A stretch of DNA of 64,000 nucleotides, from positions 172 to 64,171 of the forward strand of contig AZWL01000010.1 of the NCBI GenBank assembly GCA_000514715.1, written 5' to 3'. The notes under the pieces were generated by a model. It had not been told where the DNA came from. It saw nothing but the letters and a program-made list of their open reading frames with translations, and did not search any database. Both the position numbers and the translations under genes were made by a program. Position 1 is the stretch's first letter, and every line of letters begins with the position of its first letter. Below are positions 9,055 to 16,037 of this stretch, in pieces. Source of the DNA: Streptomyces sp. CNH099. GTDB taxonomy: Bacteria > Actinomycetota > Actinomycetes > Streptomycetales > Streptomycetaceae.

Positions 9055-11403
9055 TCAGACGCGCGTCAGGTCCTGGTCCGGCTCGCCGTCCGGGACCGGC
9101 CGCGGGACGGGCGCGGCGCGGCCCAGGGCCTCGCCCTCCGTGTCCACACGCGGCAGCAGCCGCGCCAGCGGGCGCGGCAGCCACCAGGCGCGCCTGCCGA
9201 GCAGGGCGAGCACGGCGGGGACGAACGCCATGCGGACCACGACGGCGTCGAAGAACACCGCGGCCGCCAGCCCGAAGCCGATCATCTTGATGACCTGCTC
9301 GCCGCCGGTCATGAACCCGCCGAACACCCCCATCATGATCACCGCGGCGACCGCCACCACCCGGGCGCTGTGCCGGAAGCCGCTGACCACGGCCTCGCGC
9401 GGGTCCTCGCCGTGCACGTACGCCTCCCGCATCCGGGAGACCAGGAAGACCTGGTAGTCCATGGCCAGCCCGAAGACGATGCCCACCAGGAAGATCGGCA
9501 TCATGCTCATGATCGGCCCGGTCTGCTCCACGCCGAAGAGCCCGGCCAGGTGTCCCTGCTGGAAGACGGTGACGACGGCGCCGAGGGCGGCGAGCACCGA
9601 CAGCAGGAATCCGAGCGCCGCCTTCAGCGGCACCAGCACGGAGCGGAAGACCAGCAGGAGCAGCAGGAACGCCAGGCCGATGATGGTCGCCAGATACGGG
9701 AACAGGGCGCCCTGCAGTTTCTGCCCGACGTCGATGTTGAGCGCGGTGGTGCCGGTGACCTCGTACGTCGCGCCGGTGGCGGCCTCGGTCGCCGGGCGCC
9801 GGTCGCGGATGTCGTGGACGAGGTCCTTGGTGCGTTCGCTGGTGGGCGCCGTGGCGGGGGTGGCGGAGAGCACGGCGGTCGAGCCGGCGTCGTCGAAGCG
9901 CGGCGGCGAGACGGAGACGACGCCGTCGGTGCCGCCGATCGTCTCGGCGACGCCGGCCACGGCGGCCTCGGGGTCGTCGGCGCCGCGGGCGTCGACGACG
10001 ACGGTCAGCGGGCCGTTGAAGCCGGGGCCGAACCCCTCGGCGAGGGCGTCGTAGGCGCGGCGCTCGGTGGTGGAGGTGGGCTTGGCCTCGTCGCCGGGCA
10101 TGCCGAGGCGGAGGTCGGCGGCGGGTACGGCGAGGATGCCGAGCCCCGCGACGGTGGCGAGGAGGACGGGGACGGGGCGACGCAGGACGAAGCAGGCCCA
10201 GCGGACCCCGAGGGTGGCGGGCGCGGGCTCCGGCGGGCCCGCGCCGTCCGTGGAGTCCGTACCGCCCGCGGAATCCGTGCGGGCCGGAGGGGCCGCACGG
10301 CCCCGCCGCCCGGCACGCCGGCCCCGCTGTCCGGGGTGCGGTTCCGCACCCGTCCGGCCGCCGCGCCCCCGGGCGCCGCGCGAGCGGGACCCGCGCGCCA
10401 GCACCGCGTCCGGCCACCACCCCAGCAGCGCCGGCACCAGCGTCAGCGCGACCAGCACGCCCACGAGCACCGCCCCCGCCGCGCCCAGCCCCATCTTCGT
10501 CAGCATCGGCACCCCGACCACCGAGAGGCCGGCCAGCGCGATGACCACCGTCAGCCCCGCGAACACCACCGCGGACCCGGCCGTGCCCGCCGCCCGCCCC
10601 GCCGCCTCGTGCGGCTCGTGGCCCCGGGCGCGCTCCTCGCGGTAGCGGGAGACGACGAACAGCGAGTAGTCGATGCCGACCGCGATGCCGAGCATCATCG
10701 CCAGCTCGCCGACCGTCGAGGACAGGCCGAGGGCGTGGCCCAGGGCGAGGATCGAGAACATGCTGACGCCGATCCCGACGAGCGCGGTGATCAGCGGCAT
10801 CCCGGCCGCGGCCAGCGACCCGAAGGTGAGGAGCAGCACCACGGCCGCCACGGCGATGCCGATCACCTCGCCGAGGCCCGCCGAGACCTCGGACTCCAGC
10901 GCGCTGCCGCCGGCCTCGACGGTCAGGCCCGTGTCCCGGGCCTCGTCGATGGCGCGGTCGAGCGCCGTCCTGGCGGCGCCGCTGACCTCGTCCTCCGGGA
11001 CCTCGTAGCTGACGGTGGCGTACGCGGTCGTGCCGTCCTCGCTCACGCCGCGACCACCGTCGAACGGGTCGGCCGCCCCGGCGACCTGCGGCGCGTCGGC
11101 GATGTCGGCGACGAAGCCGGTCACCGCCGCGCGGTGCGGGCCCGCGGTGATCTTCTCGCCGTCGGGCGCGACGAAGACGACGCGGGCGTCCGCGCCGTCG
11201 GCGGCGGCGCCCGGGAAGCGCTCGTCGATGAGGTCGTACGCGTGCTGGGCCTCGATCCCGGGCATCGAGGTGGAGTCCTCGGGCGGGTCGCCGGCGCTCG
11301 ACGCGCCGAGGAACGCGACGGCGAGGGCGGCCGCCCACAGCAGCACGGCGGACAGCCGCCGGCGGAACGCGAGCCGGCCCAGCCGGTACAGGAAGGTCGC
11401 CAT
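9055..11403 (-). CDS. MMPL-family RND transporter
   Basis: At 782 residues this is a typical MMPL exporter: a duplicated unit of one helix, an extracellular loop and five helices. The proton-relay motif appears twice, as GIDYSLFVVSRYREE in the first half and AMDYQVFLVSRMREA in the second. A Gly/Arg-rich cytosolic linker (coded at about 10200-10400) joins the halves. MMPL proteins move lipids, lipopeptides or hydrophobic drugs across the membrane. The downstream kinase/regulator pair on the same strand is the probable controller. The start ATG at 11403 directly precedes the first helix. Confidence 0.92.
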   Translation of the reverse strand: MATFLYRLGRLAFRRRLSAVLLWAAALAVAFLGASSAGDPPEDSTSMPGIEAQHAYDLIDERFPGAAADGADARVVFVAPDGEKITAGPHRAAVTGFVADIADAPQVAGAADPFDGGRGVSEDGTTAYATVSYEVPEDEVSGAARTALDRAIDEARDTGLTVEAGGSALESEVSAGLGEVIGIAVAAVVLLLTFGSLAAAGMPLITALVGIGVSMFSILALGHALGLSSTVGELAMMLGIAVGIDYSLFVVSRYREERARGHEPHEAAGRAAGTAGSAVVFAGLTVVIALAGLSVVGVPMLTKMGLGAAGAVLVGVLVALTLVPALLGWWPDAVLARGSRSRGARGRGGRTGAEPHPGQRGRRAGRRGRAAPPARTDSAGGTDSTDGAGPPEPAPATLGVRWACFVLRRPVPVLLATVAGLGILAVPAADLRLGMPGDEAKPTSTTERRAYDALAEGFGPGFNGPLTVVVDARGADDPEAAVAGVAETIGGTDGVVSVSPPRFDDAGSTAVLSATPATAPTSERTKDLVHDIRDRRPATEAATGATYEVTGTTALNIDVGQKLQGALFPYLATIIGLAFLLLLLVFRSVLVPLKAALGFLLSVLAALGAVVTVFQQGHLAGLFGVEQTGPIMSMMPIFLVGIVFGLAMDYQVFLVSRMREAYVHGEDPREAVVSGFRHSARVVAVAAVIMMGVFGGFMTGGEQVIKMIGFGLAAAVFFDAVVVRMAFVPAVLALLGRRAWWLPRPLARLLPRVDTEGEALGRAAPVPRPVPDGEPDQDLTRV

Positions 11404-11587
11404 GGAAGGGGGTCTCCGCTTCTGGGGGTCTCGAAGTACCCCTCCAGCGTTTCCGCGGCGGCCCCGCCCCGTCGTCGTCCCCCGTACGACACTTCCGGCT
11501 ACTGAAAACCGAGTACGACGCCGCGGGCCGTCCGCCGCGGGGATGACCCCGGCGGCGGCTGCGCGCGGCGGCTGTGAATCCGCGCAG

Positions 11588-12031
11588 TCAGCCGAGGCGC
11601 TCGCCGTAGACGTGGTCGACGGTCATGGTCATGAGCACCCGGCGGTCGGCGACCATCACCGCGCGGTACTCGTCCCAGTCCGGGTGCTCCCCCGCCGCGG
11701 CGCGGTAGTAGTCCACCAGCGCGCCGACCTCCGGGCCGTGCGGGTCGGTGCCGGGGCCGGTGAGGGTGGCGGTGCCCTCGGCGGTGGCCCAGGAGCGGCC
11801 GTCGGGGGCCGTGACCTCCAGCGCGGCGCGGGCGTCGCGGCGCAGGTTCGCGGTCTTGGCGCGGCCCTCGGTGACCGAGACGTGGATGACGCCGGCGTCC
11901 GGGTCGTAGAAGGGCATGACGGGCGACAGCTGGGGGCGGCCGTCCCTCTTGATGGTGGCGAGCACGCCGAGGCGGCTCTCGGCCAGCAGCGCGCGGGGGT
12001 CGAACGGGGTCGTGGTCATGTCCGTAGCCAA
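11588..12031 (-). CDS. PPOX-class (pyridoxamine-phosphate-oxidase-fold) oxidoreductase
   Basis: The 147-residue protein has the split beta-barrel sequence pattern of the PPOX family: LGVLATIKRDGRPQLSPV near the start, an Arg/Lys-rich central strand (KTANLRRDARAALEV) and a C-terminal RVLMTMTVDHVYG. Actinobacterial members of this size usually bind F420 or flavin and reduce small substrates. Start could also be the second Met (12019). It stands alone between the MMPL gene and the imine-reductase-like gene, both on the same strand. Confidence 0.82.
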   Translation of the reverse strand: MATDMTTTPFDPRALLAESRLGVLATIKRDGRPQLSPVMPFYDPDAGVIHVSVTEGRAKTANLRRDARAALEVTAPDGRSWATAEGTATLTGPGTDPHGPEVGALVDYYRAAAGEHPDWDEYRAVMVADRRVLMTMTVDHVYGERLG

Positions 12032-12071
12032 GTCCTGGTCCGTGGGTCGTATTCCGTGGGCTGTGCCGTCG

Positions 12072-12983
12072 TCAGCGCGGCTGCGCCGCGGGCCGGCGGA
12101 ACTCCTCGATCATCGCCGCATATCCCTCGCCGCCGTGCCCGGCCGCCGCGGCGCGGTCGGCGACGGCCTTGATCAGCGCCGGGAACTCGGTGTTCACGCC
12201 GAGGGATTCGCTCTCCCGAACGAGGTGTGCCATCGCCACCCGGTGGACGTCGAGCGTGGCGTCGTCCGCCGGGAAGACGCCGGTGTCGATCTGCTTCGCG
12301 TACCCGGTGAGCCAGCCGGTGACGGTCGGGATGCCCCGCGCGGCGACCGCGGTGTAGTCCGCCGCGGACACCCCCGCCGTGCCGAGCAGCGCGGCGCCCT
12401 GCAGCCAGCCGTTGAGGATGCTCCACATCAGGCCCACGACCGCCATCTCGTACAGCGCCGTCAGCCCCTCGTCCGCCCCGAGGTACGGGGTGTCCCCGGC
12501 CAGGCCGCGCAGCGCGGGCACGTGGCGGTCGAACTCCGCGCGGGGGCCGCTGACGACGACGGTCGCCGCGGCGGTGCCGATGTCCGGCGGGGTGGCCATG
12601 ATGGCGCCGTCGAGGTACGTCGCGCCGCGTTCGGCGGCCCACGCCGCGGTGGCGCGGGCCTGCTCCGAGGTGCCGGTGGTGAGGTTGACCAGGGTCCGGC
12701 CGCGGAGGGCGGTGGGGTTGACGGGGTCGAGGAGGGCGTGCAGCGCGTCGTAGTCGGTGACGCAGGCGATCACCAGCGGGGCGGCGGCCACGGCCTCGGC
12801 GGGGGTGCCGGCCCGTGCGGCGCCCTCGGCGACGAGGTCGTCGGCCTTGGCCGCGGTGCGGTTGAAGACGGTGGTGGGGTGCCCGGCGCGCAGCAGGGCC
12901 TCGGCCAGGGCGCTGCCCATGAGGCCCAGGCCGAGGACGGAGACGGGGGCGGGGGCGGTTTCGGTGTGCTTGTCGGTCGTCAT
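12072..12983 (-). CDS. imine-reductase-like NADP-dependent dehydrogenase (beta-hydroxyacid dehydrogenase fold)
   Basis: The 303-residue product begins with a Rossmann motif (VLGLGLMGSALAEALL), has the IACVTDYDAL and VNLTTGT strands of the 6-phosphogluconate/3-hydroxyisobutyrate dehydrogenase superfamily, and a C-terminal all-helical domain. The catalytic Lys of true hydroxyacid dehydrogenases is not evident in its usual position, which points to the imine-reductase branch. I chose the ATG at 12983 rather than the GTG at 13004 because the divergent MerR-type promoter predicts transcription to begin at about this ATG, giving a leaderless message. MerR control is likely. Confidence 0.82.
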   Translation of the reverse strand: MTTDKHTETAPAPVSVLGLGLMGSALAEALLRAGHPTTVFNRTAAKADDLVAEGAARAGTPAEAVAAAPLVIACVTDYDALHALLDPVNPTALRGRTLVNLTTGTSEQARATAAWAAERGATYLDGAIMATPPDIGTAAATVVVSGPRAEFDRHVPALRGLAGDTPYLGADEGLTALYEMAVVGLMWSILNGWLQGAALLGTAGVSAADYTAVAARGIPTVTGWLTGYAKQIDTGVFPADDATLDVHRVAMAHLVRESESLGVNTEFPALIKAVADRAAAAGHGGEGYAAMIEEFRRPAAQPR

Positions 12984-12989
12984 GGCAGA

Positions 12990-13021
12990 ATCGTCAACGT
13001 TCACACCGGTATGAAGGTCAA
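12990..13021 (-). promoter_or_regulatory. MerR-type promoter/operator of the imine-reductase-like gene
   Basis: On the minus strand TTGACC (13021-13016) and a -10 GACGAT (12995-12990) are separated by 20 bases, the overlong spacing typical of MerR-activated promoters. Within the spacer lies the near-perfect dyad TTCATACCGGTGTGAA (13015-13000), the expected place for a MerR operator. The -10 ends 7 bases before the ATG at 12983, which suggests a leaderless transcript. Confidence 0.6.
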
Positions 13022-13033
13022 GGAGGAGCGCGC

Positions 13034-13402
13034 ATGCGGATCGGCGAGCTGAGCCGGCGCACCGGTGTCCCCGCGCACCAGCTGCGGTACTACGAGGCCC
13101 AGGGCCTGCTGCAGCCCGAGCGCTCGGGCAACGGCTACCGCACGTACACGGACGACGCCGTGCTCACCGTCACGCAGATCCGGCGCCTGCTCGACGCCGG
13201 CCTGTCGACCCGGGACATCGCCTGGCTCCTGCCCTGTGCCACGGGCACCGGGCCCGACTTCTACCCCTGCCCCGAGCTGCTGGACAAGTTCCGCGAGCGG
13301 CTGGAGGGGCTCGACGCGCACATCACCACGCTCGACCGCTCCCGCCGGGCGCTGAGCGAGTACCTCGGCGCCGCCGAGCGGCGGGTCGCGCAGTACAGCT
13401 GA
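13034..13402 (+). CDS. MerR-family transcriptional regulator
   Basis: This 122-residue regulator opens with the MerR winged helix (MRIGELSRRTGVPAHQLRYYEAQGLL) and continues into a dimerising coiled coil (about residues 80-115). AAGGAGG stands 8 bases before the ATG. It is divergent from the imine-reductase-like gene across about 50 bases containing a MerR-type dyad, so it very likely controls that gene. Two Cys (in LLPCATG and FYPCPEL) could take part in ligand or metal sensing, but the family also includes many small-molecule sensors. Confidence 0.9.
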   Translation: MRIGELSRRTGVPAHQLRYYEAQGLLQPERSGNGYRTYTDDAVLTVTQIRRLLDAGLSTRDIAWLLPCATGTGPDFYPCPELLDKFRERLEGLDAHITTLDRSRRALSEYLGAAERRVAQYS

Positions 13403-13415
13403 GGGAGCGGCGGCG

Positions 13416-13435
13416 GCCGGGGGCGCGCGCCCGGC
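13416..13435 (+). terminator. probable terminator after the merR-type gene
   Basis: GCCGGG at 13416-13421 and CCCGGC at 13430-13435 form a 6-bp stem with an 8-base loop, within a longer GC-only inverted region (13414-13442). It starts 14 bases after the regulator stop codon. Confidence 0.35.
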
Positions 13436-13561
13436 GGCGGCCCCGTACCGTCCCGTCGACCGTCTCTCTGCCGTCCCGCGGCGCTTCACCTGCCCGTCGC
13501 GCCCCGGCCACCCGGCCCGACGAGCATCCTTCCGGATCTTCACGACGTCCGGGAGGCACAG

Positions 13562-15121
13562 GTGACTTCACCACCCCACACCCCACGCCGGCGCTCGTTC
13601 CTGCAGGCCGCGGGCGTCGGCGTCGGCGCGCTGCTCGCCGGGGCCGGGCTCGCCGGGCGGGCCGAGGCCGTCGGGGGCGCCCCCCGGCTGCGCGACGAGC
13701 CGTTCCGGCTGGGCGTCGCCAGCGGCGAACCGGCGGCGGACGGCGCCGTGTTGTGGACCCGGCTGGCACCGGACCCGCTGGCCGACGACGGCCACGGCGG
13801 CATGCCCCGCGCCGGCTACGACGTCGGCTGGCAGGTCGCGGAGGACGAGCGCTTCCGCCGCGTCGTACGCTCCGGCGCCGCGCTCGCGCTGCCGGAGCTG
13901 GGGCACTCCGTCCACCCGCAGGTCCGCGGGCTGCGCCCGGGCCGCCAGTACTTCTACCGCTTCCGCGCCCGCGGCCACACCAGCCCCGTGGGGCGCTTCC
14001 GCACCGCGCCCGCGGCCCGCTCCGCGCGCGGCTCGTTCACCTTCGCCACCGCCTCCTGCCAGGCCTGGTACCACGGCCACTTCACGGCGTACCGGGACAT
14101 GCTCGACAAGGACCCGGACGTGGTGTTCTTCCTCGGCGACTACGTCTACGAGTACGGCATCACCGCCGCCAACATGCGGCGCAACGCCCCGCTGCCCGGC
14201 GCCCGCCACGAGACCGAGACCAGCACCCTCGCCGACTACCGGCTGCGCTACGCGCTGTTCAAGTCGGACCCCGACCTGCAGGCCGTGCACGCCGCGGCGC
14301 CGTGGGTCCTCACCCCGGACGACCACGAGGTGCAGAACGACTACTCCGACGAGTACTCGTACTACGGCCTGAGCGAGGCGGACTTCCTGCTGCGCCGGGC
14401 GGTGGCGTACCGCGCGTACTACGAGAACTGCCCGCTGCCCGCGCTCGCCCTCGCCCACGGCCCCGACGCCCGCCTGCACCGGCGGCTGCGCTACGGCGGG
14501 CTGGCCACCCTGCACGTGCTCGACGCCCGCCAGTACCGCGACCCCAAGCCGGCCGACGCCGCCGAGCAGCGCGCGCCCGGGCGCACCATGCTCGGCCGGG
14601 AGCAGGAGCGCTGGCTCTACCACGGGCTGCGCACCGCGGGCGCCCGCTGGAACCTGCTGCTGCAGCAGGTCGGCCTGGTCCGGGTGACGGAGAACCGCGT
14701 CGACCAGTGGGACGGCTACCCGGCGGCGCGGCAGCGCCTGCTCGACGTCCTCGGCGAGCCGGGCGTCGCACCGTCCGTCGTCTTCACCGGCGACTGCCAC
14801 CGCTCCATCGCCGGCGACCTCCTCGCGGACTTCGCCGACCCCGGGTCCCCCGTCGTCGGCAGCGAGTTCCTCGGCACGTCCATCGCCTCCGACGGCGACG
14901 GCGCGCCGACGGACACCTACACGAAGGACTGGATGCAGCACCCCTGGATGACGTTCTACGACGGCCGCCGCGGCTACGTCCTCGGGCACGCGGACGCGGA
15001 CGCGGTCACCGCCGAGTACCGGGCGGTGCCGTACGTGCAGGCGGACAACCGGGCGGCCGGGTTCGCGCTCGACCGCTTCCGGGTCGCGCACGGCCGCCCC
15101 GGCATGGAGAAGGTGAGCTGA
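13562..15121 (+). CDS. phoD: PhoD-family alkaline phosphatase/phosphodiesterase, Tat-exported
   Basis: The 519-residue enzyme starts with a twin-arginine signal (RRRSFLQAAGVGVGALLAG, cleavage near Ala-Glu-Ala at about residue 38), then a fibronectin-like PhoD N-terminal domain, then the metallophosphatase core. Metal-binding motifs seen are FFLGDYVYEYG, the DDHEVQNDYSDEY stretch and FTGDCHRSIAGDL. Secreted PhoD enzymes use Fe/Ca to cleave phosphate mono- and diesters such as teichoic acid. The GTG at 13562 is preceded by GGGAGG. The next gene begins two bases after its stop codon, so the two are co-translated. Regulation by phosphate (PhoP boxes) was not evident in the 159-base upstream region. 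Confidence 0.92.
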   Translation: MTSPPHTPRRRSFLQAAGVGVGALLAGAGLAGRAEAVGGAPRLRDEPFRLGVASGEPAADGAVLWTRLAPDPLADDGHGGMPRAGYDVGWQVAEDERFRRVVRSGAALALPELGHSVHPQVRGLRPGRQYFYRFRARGHTSPVGRFRTAPAARSARGSFTFATASCQAWYHGHFTAYRDMLDKDPDVVFFLGDYVYEYGITAANMRRNAPLPGARHETETSTLADYRLRYALFKSDPDLQAVHAAAPWVLTPDDHEVQNDYSDEYSYYGLSEADFLLRRAVAYRAYYENCPLPALALAHGPDARLHRRLRYGGLATLHVLDARQYRDPKPADAAEQRAPGRTMLGREQERWLYHGLRTAGARWNLLLQQVGLVRVTENRVDQWDGYPAARQRLLDVLGEPGVAPSVVFTGDCHRSIAGDLLADFADPGSPVVGSEFLGTSIASDGDGAPTDTYTKDWMQHPWMTFYDGRRGYVLGHADADAVTAEYRAVPYVQADNRAAGFALDRFRVAHGRPGMEKVS

Positions 15122-15123
15122 CG

Positions 15124-15996
15124 ATGACCGACACCACCCGTACCGCGGACACGGCCGGCCGGCGCCCGGGCTCCGGCCACCCGCACGGCGCCGTCTCCGG
15201 CCTCGACGCCGCCGGCGGGCTCGGCGTCGTCGAGCTGACGTGGCGGCCGTACCGGACCCGCGGCAGGCAACTCGTGGACCACTACGAGGTCCACGAACTC
15301 TCCGCCGCCGGCGGCACCCTCCTCGCCCGCACCCTCTTCCCGCACCACACCCACCTCGTCGGCCCCGAGCTGGCGACCCGCCGGTACACCGTCGTCGCCG
15401 TGCTCGACTCCGGGGCCCGCACCCGGCCGGCGCGTCCCGTCGCGGCGGTCAACGAGCGGTCGGTCGCCGCGGGCCGGGCCGTGGCGCAGGTCGGCGCGTT
15501 CGACCACCGGGGGCTGGAGTTCGCGCTGTCGCCGAACCTGAGCGCCCGGTACCCGGCGGCCTTCCCGCAGGACGTCGACTTCCGCCACGGCACCTCCGAC
15601 GCCGCCCGCGACTGGTGCTACCTGCACCCGGGCCCCGCCGACTCCTGGGCCGGCCGCAGGGAGCACACGTTCACGCTCCGCTTCGACCTGCCCGCGGCCC
15701 CGGAGCGCGACCTCGGCTTCGCCCTGTGGCTGATCGACGCGCACGCCACCGCCGCCGGCACCGCCGAACTGGCGGTGGGCGGGCGCGCGGTCACGACGCT
15801 GGAGTTCCGCGGCGGCGCGACCCGCGGCTCGCTGGAGGGCGACGCGACCCGGCCGGGCAGCGTGCTGAAGCCGTCGTACTACGAACTGCCGCTGGCGGCG
15901 GACCTCTTCGCGGCCGGCGAGAACGTGCTGACGCTGCGCAAGACGAGCGGGTCGTGGATCGCGTACGACGCGCTGGGGGTGTTCGCGCCGGAGTGA
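15124..15996 (+). CDS. beta-sandwich protein with PL4-domain-III-like C-terminus, partner of PhoD
   Basis: The 290-residue product has no signal peptide or catalytic motif that I can see. Residues 25-105 look like a fibronectin-type III module (VELTWRPYRTRGRQLVDHYEVHE...). The remainder resembles the carbohydrate-binding domain III of family 4 polysaccharide lyases, with HTFTLRFDLP, DLGFALWLIDAH and the end motif LTLRKTSGSWIAYDALGVF. Its start lies 2 bases after the phoD stop codon (TGACGATG), so it is co-expressed. Without a signal peptide it is unclear how it would meet exported PhoD. The lyase-like call is by fold resemblance only. Confidence 0.7.
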   Translation: MTDTTRTADTAGRRPGSGHPHGAVSGLDAAGGLGVVELTWRPYRTRGRQLVDHYEVHELSAAGGTLLARTLFPHHTHLVGPELATRRYTVVAVLDSGARTRPARPVAAVNERSVAAGRAVAQVGAFDHRGLEFALSPNLSARYPAAFPQDVDFRHGTSDAARDWCYLHPGPADSWAGRREHTFTLRFDLPAAPERDLGFALWLIDAHATAAGTAELAVGGRAVTTLEFRGGATRGSLEGDATRPGSVLKPSYYELPLAADLFAAGENVLTLRKTSGSWIAYDALGVFAPE

Positions 15997-16000
15997 CGCG

Positions 16001-16027
16001 GCCGCGGGCACGGCGCACGCCCGCGGC
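16001..16027. terminator. hairpin between convergent operons
   Basis: GCCGCGGGC at 16001-16009 pairs with GCCCGCGGC at 16019-16027 around a 9-base loop. It lies between the PhoD operon (ends 15996) and the trypsin-STAND gene (stop at 16038), so it could end transcripts from both sides. Confidence 0.5.
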
Positions 16028-16037
16028 GCGGCCTCCT

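Noticed and set aside
6926..11338. A 1470-codon minus-strand open frame
   Set aside because: Only its last 223 codons are a gene (the response regulator). The rest is an Arg/Gly/Pro-rich shadow of the kinase and MMPL genes in another phase.
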